The notes beneath the pieces are model-generated. The model made no database searches. It was given only the letters and a program-made list of their open reading frames with translations, and was not told the origin of the DNA. This document shows, piece by piece, positions 1 through 10,200 of a stretch of DNA of 21,478 bases (positions within the stretch are counted from its first letter, which is position 1; each line of letters starts with the position of its first letter). Location: the NCBI GenBank assembly GCA_964436335.1, contig CAYTCD010000028.1, positions 1 to 21,478 on the forward strand. Reading direction: 5' to 3'. Source of the stretch: Pullibacteroides sp964436335. Its GTDB lineage: Bacteria; Bacteroidota; Bacteroidia; Bacteroidales; P3. Both the position numbers and the translations under genes were made by a program.

Positions 1-1155
1 CTTGCGCTCTTTCTCGCTCTCGATAATCTTGCGTTGCATGGCTTCCGCCACATCGGTGTTGATGTGCAGAAAATTGTCGAGGTTTTTCTTGACCGAGTTG
101 CTGATATAGTTGCGCACCGTCTCGCGGTTCTCGCCGCTCTGCGCCTTCTTAGACTCCTCACTGTTGTCCATATAGACCGAACCTAACTTGGTTTTGGTCT
201 GGCTTTCAAAAACAGGCTCTATCACCTTGATGCTTACGGCGGCAATCAAGCCCGTGCGCACGTCGGAGGTATCGTAGTCTTTCTTGTAGAACTCTTTTAC
301 CGTTTTGGCAAAGGCTTCGCGGAAAGCCCCCTGGTGCGTTCCCCCCTGGGTGGTGTGCTGTCCGTTCACAAAACTGTAGTAGGCTTCGCCGTATTGTTTG
401 TCCACGTGGGTAAAGGCATACTCAAGGTCCTCATCCACGATATGCACCACCGGATAGAGCGGGTTGCCGTCCATATTGCGTTCCAGCAAGTCTTTGAGAC
501 CGTTCTCGCTCTTGATTTTGTTCTTGTTGTAATGAATTGTCAGACCGTGGTTCAGATAGGCGTAGTTCCACAGCATGTTCTCCACATATTCCTCAATAAA
601 ATGGTAGTTGCCGAACATTTCGGCATCGGGAACGAAGGTTATCTTGGTGCCGTTGCGGTCGTTGCAGTCGGTAAGGGTTTCCTTTACCAGCACGCCCTTG
701 GCGAATTCGGCATATTTTTTCTTGCCCTCACGCACCGATTCCACGGTAAAGAAACTCGAAAGGGCGTTCACCGCCTTGGTACCCACACCGTTCAGCCCCA
801 CCGATTTCTTAAAGGTCTTGGAGTCGTATTTGGCGCCGGTGTTCATTTCCGAAACACAGGCCACCACCTTGCCCAGGGGGATGCCGCGCCCGTAATCGCG
901 CACCGTTACCGTGTTCTCCTTGAGCGTTACCTCAATTGTTTTGCCGTTGCCCATCACGAACTCATCGATAGAGTTATCTATCACTTCTTTGAGCAATACA
1001 TAGATACCGTCGTCCTGGCTGGCGCCGTCGCCCAGCTTGCCGATATACATGCCCGGGCGGAGCCGGATATGCTCGTTCCAGTTGAGCGTTCGTATGGTGT
1101 TTTCGTCGTAATCGGCTACATTAAAATTAAGTGAGCCGGAGTTTTCTTCTGCCAT
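1..1155 (-). CDS. parE: DNA topoisomerase IV subunit B (ParE-type), N-terminal part, cut by window edge
   Basis: The first 385 codons read open from the ATG at 1153-1155 to the window edge; the rest of the gene lies outside. The protein is a type IIA topoisomerase ATPase subunit. It shows the GHKL ATP-binding motifs in order: the N-box EVIDNSIDEF at residues 57-66, DYGRGIP at 87-93 and the glycine-rich lid GLNGVGTKAVN at 120-130. A transducer-type QTKTKLG motif follows (complement of roughly 200-225), matching the QTK loop that contacts ATP. The opening NEHIRLRPGMYIGKLGDGAS resembles the Bacteroidota ParE-like subunit more than GyrB, so I call topoisomerase IV, which with ParC decatenates daughter chromosomes. 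The TOPRIM and C-terminal regions are not visible, so GyrB cannot be fully excluded. The start lies one base after the panC stop (TGA-A-ATG), with no good Shine-Dalgarno, which suggests translational coupling to panC. Confidence 0.88.
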   Translation of the reverse strand, partial: MAEENSGSLNFNVADYDENTIRTLNWNEHIRLRPGMYIGKLGDGASQDDGIYVLLKEVIDNSIDEFVMGNGKTIEVTLKENTVTVRDYGRGIPLGKVVACVSEMNTGAKYDSKTFKKSVGLNGVGTKAVNALSSFFTVESVREGKKKYAEFAKGVLVKETLTDCNDRNGTKITFVPDAEMFGNYHFIEEYVENMLWNYAYLNHGLTIHYNKNKIKSENGLKDLLERNMDGNPLYPVVHIVDEDLEYAFTHVDKQYGEAYYSFVNGQHTTQGGTHQGAFREAFAKTVKEFYKKDYDTSDVRTGLIAAVSIKVIEPVFESQTKTKLGSVYMDNSEESKKAQSGENRETVRNYISNSVKKNLDNFLHINTDVAEAMQRKIIESEKERK

Positions 1156-1156
1156 T

Positions 1157-1993
1157 TCAGTAACGTATATTGTCGATCAACCGCACCTTGCCCATCCATA
1201 CCACGATAAAGCCCACGTTGCCTCGGGCAGGTTCCGCCTCGGGAACCGTCTGCAAGGTGTCGGGACGTGCGATTTCAAAATATTCCAGTTTCATTTCGGG
1301 AACGGCGGCGATTTGTCCGCACACGAATTCCTTTACCTCGCGGCAGCTTTGGTCCGCCATTTCGGTACTTTTTTTCAGGGCGGCGTGGATTTTGGGTGCC
1401 AAAGCGCGGTTTTCGGGCGTCAGCAAGGCGTTGCGGCTACTGAGTGCCAAGCCGTCTTCGCCCCGTTTGATAGGGCAGGGAACGATTTTGGTCTTGATGC
1501 CCATCTGCCGCACCAGATCTTGGATCACCGCCACCTGCTGAAAGTCTTTTTCTCCGAAATAAGCCCGGTCAGGCTTGATTAATTCAAACAACAGCCCCAC
1601 CACGACGCCTACGCCCTTGAAATGGCCGGGTCGCTGAGCGCCTTCCATCACCGTTTCGAGTGCGCCGAAAGAATACGACTTTACGGCTTCGCCCTCGGGG
1701 TACATTTCTTCTACGGAGGGAGCAAAGACAATATCGCATCCGTTTGTTTCCAATAACTTGCGGTCGGCTTCGAAATCGCGCGGATAGTTCTTGAGGTCTT
1801 CAGGATTGTTGAATTGGATGGGGTTCACGAACACGCTGGCTACAAAAACATCGTTTTCGGTGCGGGCGCGTTTAAAAAGCGAGGCATGCCCTTCGTGCAG
1901 GGCTCCCATCGTGGGAACGAATCCTATCGTTTGTTGGGCGTTACGGCTTGCCAAAGCCTGTTTGAGTTCCTGTTTGGTTTTGCAGACAATCAT
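1157..1993 (-). CDS. panC: Pantothenate synthetase
   Basis: This 278-residue cytoplasmic enzyme joins pantoate and beta-alanine with ATP to make pantothenate, the precursor of coenzyme A. The length is usual for the family. The nucleotide-binding start is clear: PTMGALHEGH at residues 27-36 is the HIGH-type motif of this nucleotidyltransferase superfamily. VFVNPIQFN follows, then GEKDFQQ near 146-152 and the KMSKS-like region LSSRN near 183-187, all expected in PanC. The start ATG is 12 bases after the radA stop and the stop is one base before parE, so it lies inside a compact minus-strand operon. I see no panB or panD in the window, so the vitamin pathway is not clustered here. The Shine-Dalgarno is weak, as is common in Bacteroidota. 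Identification is secure. Confidence 0.97.
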   Translation of the reverse strand: MIVCKTKQELKQALASRNAQQTIGFVPTMGALHEGHASLFKRARTENDVFVASVFVNPIQFNNPEDLKNYPRDFEADRKLLETNGCDIVFAPSVEEMYPEGEAVKSYSFGALETVMEGAQRPGHFKGVGVVVGLLFELIKPDRAYFGEKDFQQVAVIQDLVRQMGIKTKIVPCPIKRGEDGLALSSRNALLTPENRALAPKIHAALKKSTEMADQSCREVKEFVCGQIAAVPEMKLEYFEIARPDTLQTVPEAEPARGNVGFIVVWMGKVRLIDNIRY

Positions 1994-2005
1994 GGTTTTT
2001 ACGCT

Positions 2006-3400
2006 TCAGCGCGGTTTGGAAATCTGTTGAAAGAGTTCAAAAAGAGTGGCCACCGGCGCAATCTTCGATTGGAATTTCGGTTCCAGCCCTTTCAATCCGT
2101 ATTTTGACACAAAAATGCGTTCGAATCCTAATTTTTCGGCTTCCGCCAGCCGTTGGTCGAGCCGGCTCACGGGGCGTATCTCTCCGGTAAGACCCACTTC
2201 GGCGGCAAAGCAGTACTTGGGGTTGAGCGGAATATCCTGTCCCGAGCTCAATACGGCGGCAATCACGGCAAGGTCTATGGCCGGGTCATCCACCCGCAGG
2301 CCGCCGGCGATATTCAAAAAGACGTCTTTTTGACCGAGGCGAGCCCCGCAGCGTTTTTCGAGCACCGCCAGCAACATATTGAGCCGCCTCAGGTCAAAGC
2401 CCGTGGCCGAACGTTGCGGAACGGTATAGGCGGTGGGGCTTACCAAGGCCTGCACTTCCACCATCATGGGGCGCAACCCCTCCAGCGTGGCGGCGATCGC
2501 CGTGCCGCTCAACTGTTCCTCCCGTTGCGAAAGCAGGATTTCCGACGGGTTCTCCACCTGACGCAATCCGTTGCCCTGCATTTCGTAGATGCCTATCTCG
2601 TTGGTGCTGCCAAAGCGGTTCTTGACCGAGCGCAGGATGCGGTAGCCGTAGTTGCGGTCTCCCTCGAAATGCAGCACGGTATCCACGATATGTTCCAGAA
2701 TCTTGGGCCCTGCCAAGTTGCCGTCTTTGGTGATATGCCCGATCACGAACACGCTCACGCCCGATTCTTTGGCATAACGTTGCAGCTGGGCGGCGCATTC
2801 CTTGATTTGCGAGATGCTGCCTGCCGAAGCGTCGATGGCGGAGGTGTAAAGGGTCTGTATCGAGTCCGCCACCAGAATGTCGGGCTGGATGGCGGCGGCC
2901 TGTGCAAAAATATCGTCTAAATGGGTTTCGGTAAGGATATAGCAGTTGTTGGGCGTCAGGCCGAGGCGTTCGGCGCGCATCTTGAGCTGTTGGCCGCTTT
3001 CCTCACCGCTTACGTACAGAATCTTCTGTTCTCCGGGAATCTGCAAGGCCACCTGCAACATCAGGGTGGATTTGCCGATGCCGGGTTCACCCCCGATAAG
3101 CACGAATGAACCGGGAACCAGCCCGCCGCCTAACACTCGGTTGAGCTCGCGGTTGCCCGTGTCCGTGCGCGAAAGGGCATGGCTCTCGATGTCGCGGATA
3201 AGCGCCGGTTTGCTTTTTCCCTGCGTGGGCAGCAGGGAACGGTCGTTTTTCCAAGGCTGAGGTTGGGGATTGCGTTCGATAACCTCCTCGGTATAGGTGT
3301 TCCATTCGCCGCAGGCAGGGCAACGACCCACCCATTTGGGCGACTGGGCTCCGCAGTTGGAGCAGAAGAAGGCGGTTTTGGTCTTGGCGGTCTTGGCCAT
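2006..3400 (-). CDS. radA: DNA repair protein RadA (Sms), branch-migration ATPase
   Basis: This 464-residue protein has the full RadA layout. A four-cysteine zinc finger sits at C13, C16, C27 and C30 within CSNCGAQSPKWVGRCPACG. A RecA-like ATPase follows, with Walker A GEPGIGKST at 104-112 and the diagnostic KNRFG motif near 260-264. The C-terminal part, from about residue 290, is the Lon-protease-like domain (for example DVFLNIAGGLRVDDPAIDLA) that in RadA is a structural DNA-binding platform, not a protease. RadA acts in the cytoplasm and extends heteroduplex during recombinational repair. A good Shine-Dalgarno (AAGGAAG) stands seven bases before the ATG and supports this start. It lies 13 bases after folE and 12 before panC, consistent with co-transcription. 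I see no unusual residues. Confidence 0.97.
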   Translation of the reverse strand: MAKTAKTKTAFFCSNCGAQSPKWVGRCPACGEWNTYTEEVIERNPQPQPWKNDRSLLPTQGKSKPALIRDIESHALSRTDTGNRELNRVLGGGLVPGSFVLIGGEPGIGKSTLMLQVALQIPGEQKILYVSGEESGQQLKMRAERLGLTPNNCYILTETHLDDIFAQAAAIQPDILVADSIQTLYTSAIDASAGSISQIKECAAQLQRYAKESGVSVFVIGHITKDGNLAGPKILEHIVDTVLHFEGDRNYGYRILRSVKNRFGSTNEIGIYEMQGNGLRQVENPSEILLSQREEQLSGTAIAATLEGLRPMMVEVQALVSPTAYTVPQRSATGFDLRRLNMLLAVLEKRCGARLGQKDVFLNIAGGLRVDDPAIDLAVIAAVLSSGQDIPLNPKYCFAAEVGLTGEIRPVSRLDQRLAEAEKLGFERIFVSKYGLKGLEPKFQSKIAPVATLFELFQQISKPR

Positions 3401-3413
3401 GGTGCGGCTTCCT

Positions 3414-4019
3414 TTATTTTAAATCGCTGCCGATAAGCCGCAGGAATTCCATCCGGGTTTTGGAATCGCTCAGGAATCCGCCCGTAAAATCGGAAGTGGT
3501 GGTTACCGAATTCTGTTTCTGCACGCCGCGCATCGACATGCACAGGTGCTGGGCCTCGATTACCACGGCCACGCCTAAGGGATTGAGCGCGTTTTGAATG
3601 CATTCCTTGATTTGGGTGGTGAGCCTTTCCTGCACCTGCAGGCGGCGGGCAAAGACATCCACGATACGGGGTATCTTGCTCAAACCCACGATATGGCCGT
3701 TGGGAATGTACGCTACATGCGCCTTGCCGAAAAAGGGCAGCATATGGTGTTCGCAAAGCGAATAAATCTCGATATCCTTGACGATGACCATCTGCTTGTA
3801 GTCTTCCTTGAACATGGCGCTTTTGAGAATCGCCACCGGATCCTGTCCGTACCCTTGGGTAAGGAACTGCATGGCTTTGGCCACGCGCGTAGGGGTCGCC
3901 AGCAGGCCTTCCCGGCCGGAATCCTCGCCCAGAAGATCCAGGATGGCCTTGTAATGTCCGGCCAGTTTTTCGGTGAGCTCCGCCGGATAGTGGTCTTCTT
4001 TCTTGTAACCTTTGTTCAT
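3414..4019 (-). CDS. folE: GTP cyclohydrolase I
   Basis: This enzyme converts GTP to 7,8-dihydroneopterin triphosphate, the first step of tetrahydrofolate (and pterin) synthesis. Visible signatures include REGLLATPTRVAKAM near the N-terminus, the zinc site CEHHMLPFFGKAHVAYIPN (Cys and His near residues 88-91), and the second zinc cysteine in AQHLCMSMRGVQ near residue 158. I place the start at the ATG at 4017-4019 (MNKGYKKED), giving 201 residues, the usual family length, with AAGGA eleven bases upstream. An in-frame ATG at 4061 would add 14 residues (MSIFAVLRKRIQTR) with no family resemblance, and a promoter-like TATTTTTG lies inside that extension. It is the first gene of the minus-strand cluster folE-radA-panC-parE. 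Tetrahydrofolate is the cofactor of GcvT, also in this window, but the two are in different transcripts. Confidence 0.95.
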   Translation of the reverse strand: MNKGYKKEDHYPAELTEKLAGHYKAILDLLGEDSGREGLLATPTRVAKAMQFLTQGYGQDPVAILKSAMFKEDYKQMVIVKDIEIYSLCEHHMLPFFGKAHVAYIPNGHIVGLSKIPRIVDVFARRLQVQERLTTQIKECIQNALNPLGVAVVIEAQHLCMSMRGVQKQNSVTTTSDFTGGFLSDSKTRMEFLRLIGSDLK

Positions 4020-4048
4020 GCGTGTTTGTATCCTTTTTCGAAGTACTG

Positions 4049-4056
4049 CAAAAATA
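4049..4056 (-). promoter_or_regulatory. Possible -7 box for the folE operon
   Basis: On the minus strand this reads TATTTTTG, a full match to TAnnTTTG, the -7 element described for Bacteroides promoters. It stands about 30 bases before the chosen folE start. No convincing TTTG -33 element is found 19-21 bases upstream, so support is partial. If it is real, transcription would begin inside the 14-codon extension and exclude the longer folE start. Confidence 0.35.
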
Positions 4057-4078
4057 GACATTTTGCCGTATTCGGCGT

Positions 4079-4088
4079 GTTCCGGAAC
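4079..4088. repeat. 10-base perfect palindrome between divergent genes
   Basis: GTTCCGGAAC is a perfect inverted repeat. It lies where the -33 region of the folE promoter candidate would be, in the divergent intergenic region between folE and the giant surface-protein gene. It could be an operator, but a 10-base palindrome can occur by chance and no second copy was noticed. Confidence 0.25.
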
Positions 4089-4111
4089 GGGATGAAAAAG
4101 TATTCATGCAC

Positions 4112-4148
4112 TTTTTTATGTAGATATATGCGGAATTTATTAACTTTG
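4112..4148 (+). promoter_or_regulatory. Probable promoter of the giant surface-protein operon
   Basis: TAACTTTG at 4141-4148 matches the Bacteroides -7 consensus TAnnTTTG. A T-run ending in TTATG at 4116-4120 sits 20 bases upstream at the expected -33 spacing, but is an imperfect match to TTTG. Transcription would start near 4155 and leave a 5' leader of about 100 bases before the ATG at 4258. The surrounding 4091-4180 segment is clearly more AT-rich than the flanking genes. Confidence 0.5.
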
Positions 4149-4257
4149 CACGGGTGCATTTTGTTGATAAAATGTTAATAACCCAAAAAGAAATCAAAGC
4201 GCAACCTTTTTCGGATTCCTTTTCACATAAGGGATTCGGATGTAAGGCTACGCTTAA

Positions 4258-7200
4258 ATGGAAATAAAATTCGGCAAGATGTTGAATACGGTATTGTCGT
4301 GCGTGTCTTATGCGCAGAAATACGGCGGTGGAATTATCCGGAGAACCGTGCGTGCGTGCGGTATGATGCTGTTGTGCGGTACAATGTTCGGTGGTGGGCT
4401 CATGGCGCAGGAATCCTCTCGCTTGTTCTATAGGGTGGTTGATCCTTCGGGCAGCAAGGCCGGTGGAAATATCGGCAGCGATAAGTCCGCTTTTTCGAAC
4501 GGGCAGGTGTATTGCAAGGATCAGGACGGCGCAACTTTGCTGGTATGGCTTGAAAATGCCGGGGATACTTGTATCTGGACAGGTACAAACGTCTCGTTTT
4601 CAAAACCGTATGGACGATATGGGGATACAGTGTCTGTGGTGCTCAATGCTTCGAATACGGAAATGACGAATGTCAGTATCTCTGTAAAGGAGGGCACAGG
4701 CGCGAGTGTACCCAAAACGGTGGCTGTTGTTGTGCCGCGTCGTGCCGCAAAAGTGGCACCCATCAAGGTTCTTGACCTTTTGGAAGACACCGCCTATTGC
4801 GAAGGATTGAAATATACGGCGTATGTGGCGGAAGATGCCAATTATACAGAAACTGTCAATAATTACGATAAAACCGGCGGTTATCCGGAGGCCAACTTGC
4901 GGTATCGTTGGTTAACGGCCGACAACAGCGAGGGTGTGGGGCCCTATACGGTTCGTGATTACACTTCCGATCCCAAGGAAATGTACCTTTGGGAAACGCC
5001 GATCTATAGAAACGCCACGTTGTGGCTTGTACAGCCGCGCACCTGTGAAACCACCGTTATCAATTCGCTTGTAAGCAACGAACCTATCCGGGTTGTGATT
5101 CCGACCCATCTGACAGACGACAACCTTTCTGTATTGTCGATCCGCTATAGCGAAGGAGATTGGGATACAACGGGATCTCCCGATTATAAATATGCGTGTT
5201 CATGGTATTCGTCGGCTTTCAACAGTGCAGTAACCGATTATACCGACACAACAAAAAATGCAATAGGCGGATTCAACGACGGCGAAAGAGAAAACGGTTA
5301 TGTGTATTTACAGGCCATGCCCTATAGACCCAATGATCTCACTTACCGTAATTTTCAATATGAATGGCATTACGATGAAGACGCCTTGGAGCCGGCGGTG
5401 GAGAAGATGAATTCTCCGTTTTATGTGCAGTCCGGTTTCGGTATCGATAAGCCGCGTATCTGCTTTCGGGTAAAGAACCGTCCGGAAGGAACGGATCCTG
5501 CCATTTCGGTATGGTACAAGATGTATTGCGGGGCCTGTAATACCCGTGCCGAGTCGCAAGGTTCTTCCAATCGATACGAATCGAAGGAGAGTGCCCCTGT
5601 TGTGTTGACCCGTGTCGATTCCATCGTGAGTGAGAAGGTGAAATATATCGCCGAGATACGGGATGAATTCGGTATGCCGGTAGAGATTCTGGACGATGCG
5701 TTGCCGCGCCTTTGCGGTAAAAAGGAATATCAGTTCTGTGGCAAGACATTGGAGAATGGCGATGGTGGTCAGACCTTCTATAGGTGGCTGTTGCCGAGCG
5801 GATGGATACCGCAGGACAAGGAAGCGAGCGGTTGTGCTATAGCCATTTCGCCCGCCATTATAGAAACCGATACCAAAATAGGCGATACGATACATGCCTG
5901 GGTTATGCCGAGCAACTATTGTTTTGCCAACGGACGCGATACTTCTCGGATCGGCCAATATAAATATGCTTTTTTGCGCAGTGTACCGCAGGCACCCAGA
6001 ATCGTGGATACCATTGCCGCAAAATACTATACCGGCTATACGAAAGAACAGTTGCAAAGATTGGCCAACGAAGGGGAGGGCACGGGCCCCGGCAACGAAG
6101 ATTATGTTCCCTGGCCTATGGAGGGTGTGCCTAATCCGTTGTTGCTCTGCAATAATACCTATCTTGGCCTCAATGTGCATTCGCTTGGTTCCGAACAGGC
6201 ATTTCTGTTACATACGCCCAACAACCCAATCAAACCCAACGACTATGATAAACATGCGGAGGAAAAAAGCGGGTTCGTTGTGAAATTTCCAAAATCAGAC
6301 GGAGACGAAAAGGAGGTTTTGGAAGGGGCTTTCAAGATAGAATCATATAACGGAAAAACGTCCAGCGACACGAATGTGTTGGTGTTCCGTATCAATCTGG
6401 CCAAACGTCAGGCATTGGTGGACAAGAAACAGATAGTGATGAGTGTGGCGGCGGCCAACGAGTGCGGGGAGGGTTATCCGAATTATTTTGCCGTTAATGT
6501 GATAGACACTATTTCTGTAATCGGTCATGTGCAGGACAACGATGATCCGGAAGATTTTATCTATGACACGGTGAGCAAGTGCGAGGGCATCAAGATGAAC
6601 CTTCGTAACGAAAGCAGTCTGTCTGAGTTATATGACCGGAATGAAGCGAGTCCCGACCGGAATACCGACAGGTTGGAATATTGCTGGAAGATACCTTCCT
6701 CGTGGCGTTTCGACAATCCGGTTACAGGTCCGACAGCCGATCCGATAACTTCCGTCTGGATTGGACAGGAAAAAGGTTCGGTGCGTTTGGCATTGAAAAA
6801 CCGTTGCGGTATGGGAAAATACCGTCAAAGCGATTCCATCAATGTGAATCCTTATACACGGGTAGATATAAAGGTGGTGGATGGATTCTTTGCCAACAGC
6901 GAGGCTTTGAACCCCAAGATTCCGGCAGATAAGGATAAGATAGATAAAGCTTCGTTGTTCTTGCTTGATCCCTGCCAGGCCTCCTTTATGATGTATGCGG
7001 CCGATACCTGCGAACGCACCGATCGCTATCGGTGGGAGTTTCCGCAAGACTGGCAACTGGAATTCGAAGACGGTTATACCGGAACCGCCGAACCGGTTCC
7101 CGGCAGGCCCAATATGGCTTATACGCAGAACGATGTGCTCAATTCGGTGTACCATGATATGCGTGTCAAGGTAAAGGTAGGGGCCGATACGGGGAATATC

Positions 7201-10200
7201 TATGTGGTGGGGGCCAAAGAGGCCTGTGCCTGGACTTTTGATAATTATGCACCCGACTTGCAGATCGATCCGCCGCATTACGGCCATCGTCGCGACAGTC
7301 TCAAGGCGGTGGTCCGTCCCTTTACCGCCAAACCTGTGGAGGCTTTCCCGTGGCCGGATTCGGTGTGTGTGCGCAATCCGCTTACCCTTAGGGTGAAACC
7401 TGACCCGACGCAGGATTCGCTGACCCGCGCCAATACGTATTTTACGTGGATCATTCCTTCCGATTACGGTATGCCCGACCATACGGTGGCCGGAGACGAA
7501 ACGGCAACCCAACAATCCGTTATCGCCACATTTACCATTCCCGACCGTGTGGGCGATTACGACACGATTCTCGTGATTTCGCATCGTGAGGATTGCGATG
7601 CCTACAATATCGGCGACACGCTGGTTCATATCTACAAACTTACCGATACGATTCCGTTTGCGCCCAAGAGTTATATCCGGGATATCAGAAAACCCGGCAG
7701 TCTGGCCAGTAAAACACCTTGCGAGGGCGATACGGTGTGGTATCAGGTGCTTCCCGATACCAAGCGGTATCTGGATTCGGTGTGGTGGACCTGGGACGGC
7801 GAAAACAGGCTGGAAGACACGCTTGGCGGCATTATTGATTTGGAAGGTGGCTGGCGGGTGTTGAACCGCCCCGGACATTATGCCGATACCTTGCAGATGA
7901 TAGTGGGACGTACGCCGCTCAGCCTTGGTGCGCAGGCGGTTTCGATGTGCGGCATGTCTTCCGTATTGTCGATAGATCTCACCCCGATAAGTCTGGTGCG
8001 CGACAAAACACATCTGGTGGAAGGCCGCACGGTGCTTTGCGAGGGCGAAAAGGTGGTTTTTGAATGGGATTCGGTGAATCATGCCACTCAATACGAATGG
8101 TTTTTTCCATGGGGAAACCTTACCGATACGTTGACGATAGACAACAAGATGTTTTATCGCGAGTTCAGCCGCCGCACGCTTTATGAAAAAGGGTTTGTAT
8201 ATGTCCGCCCCGGCAATGTGTGCGGTGCGGGTCCCTATTCGGATACGGTTACGGTATCTTCCATTATCAAGTCGCTGGGTGTACCATCCCTCAAGACACT
8301 TGATCCCGAAACGGTGTTTGTGCCGGTAAACGATACGGTTTGCGACACGGTCTGCCTACGGACCGTCCGGCATTACGAGGCCTCTTTTACAGACAACGCT
8401 TACGATGACAATACCCAATGGCGGTACCGTTGGATACCTTTCTTGTTGGATGCGGCCGACAGTCTGCGCCCCGAGTCGCCCGAAGTGTTTACCGACAGTA
8501 GCCGCTATGCCTTTGCCAACTATGATATGGCGAAAGCATCCAAATATTTCGGAGTGGCCGTTCATCATGCCCAATGTGCCACACTTGGCGATACATTGGT
8601 GGTGCGTTTGCAGAATGCCGACACGGTGGCTTTCGACGGTGACCTTGCCGGGTTGAACGACCATCTGAGGGATTGGGCTTCGGGTAAGCCGGTGTCCATA
8701 CAGACCCGTCCCTGCGGTCAGGATACGGTTGAATGGCATTTTGAATCGGGTATAACTTCCGAAAAAGTAAAATACCGCTTTGTGTGGTGGAACGAAAATC
8801 AGACCACCGGTTTGCGTGATTGGAACGCAGCCGACAGCATGATGGCCGGTACCGGGTTCAAATGGCTCAATCCGCAGGACCAAACCGATAAAGAAGATGA
8901 ACTTTGGTTCGAAGAGGATGTTTTGCGCATGCGGGTTGGTAACGGCCAGACCCTCAATATATCGGTTGACGTGCAGAGCCGTTGCGGTATTGCCCGCCTG
9001 CCCGCCGTTTCGGTACACACGGTGGTGAGTATAAAGGATTCAATGTACCGTCTGCAACAACTTTCCCCGATTGTCTGCGACGGAGACTCGTTGAGGTTCG
9101 AAATACAGTCTTCTAACAGCATAGGGGGCTTTGAGTGGCATTATCCATGGGGAAAGCAAGTGGACAGTGTGAACGACGGGCAGCGTGTTATCCGAACCTT
9201 TACTGCCGGCAGATACGAAGACGGTTATGTATATGCGGTTCCCTACAATGGCTGCGGTTATGCCAAAAACAGCGACAGTATTCGGATACAGGATATCTTC
9301 AGGCTTCCGGCCAAGGCGGTTCCGGCCAACTTTGCTCCGGACTATGATCCTGACAAGGATGCCTGGGCTTCCGATACACTGTGTATGCGTACCCGGCAGG
9401 TCCTCAAGGTGGCCTTCAACGATTGGCAGGAAAATACGGATTATCAAGTGCATTGGCAGAAGATTTCGGGCAGTGAGATTGGTTTCAATCCGGGAGAAAA
9501 TACCGATTCGTGCGTCTTGAGTCAGGAAAGCCTTGCCTTGCAATCTTTTGTATTGGAAGTATCCTCACGTGTAAAAGGATGCCGCCGTTATTCGGACACC
9601 CTTACCATTCGGGTATTCCCTATGGATACGCTTTCTTTTGCCGTTAAGGTGGTGGAAGATGAAGATCTGGCGCCTTTCGAGGTGTTGTTGCCGGCCATCG
9701 TGCTCAACCGTGGCAATGGTTTGCCCATAGACAGGAATCCTTGCGGCAATGTCGAACAGCAATACACGCTGGCTTCCGATATACATTGGAGTGTTTCGGA
9801 AGGATTCATGCCTTATTTCTCCTGGTTGGCGAAAGACGGCTCCATTCAAACCGCGCCTGATGCCGGTTTATCAATGGGAGGCAGCGACTGGATCTATAAA
9901 GGGGAAATTTTGCCCGAAGGAGAAAACTACCGGAATCTTCCTTTGCTTACCGGGGCAAAAGATATCCTGAATCTTTATGTGAATCTCCATAACCGTTGCG
10001 GTTCTTCCCGTTCGCCTGCTTTTGCGGTGAAACCCAAGCCTACGGTAAGCGACAAACCGCGTATCCAAAGTTCACCCGTCTGTCTGGATAAGGCTGTCGG
10101 ATTCGACTGTGATGCAGTGGAAAATGCGGAGGAATACCATTGGACATTTCCCTGGGAACCCCGCACAAGCGTTTCCGGGATTCCGCATGTGGATATTCCG

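Noticed and set aside
334..1134. Plus-strand open frame of 266 codons at the left edge
   Set aside because: The minus strand encodes a topoisomerase IV B subunit with all the N-terminal ATPase motifs through this whole stretch.
4020..4061. Longer folE start at 4061 adding 14 residues
   Set aside because: The extra residues do not resemble the family, there is no better ribosome site, and a promoter-like box lies within them. I kept the 4019 start but cannot fully exclude the longer form.
4201..4257. Repeated GGATTC in the leader of the giant gene as a possible structured element
   Set aside because: It is only a short direct repeat with no convincing stem or known riboswitch pattern.
4339..4404. 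Possible twin-arginine signal (RRTVRA) at the start of the giant protein
   Set aside because: The motif does not fit the RRxFLK consensus, and T9SS substrates are known to use the Sec pathway; the two arginines fit an ordinary basic region.
6628..8091. Open frame of 487 codons on the minus strand inside the giant gene
   Set aside because: It is antisense to the repeated domain region, its translation resembles no protein family, and the plus-strand reading shows clear repeated motifs.
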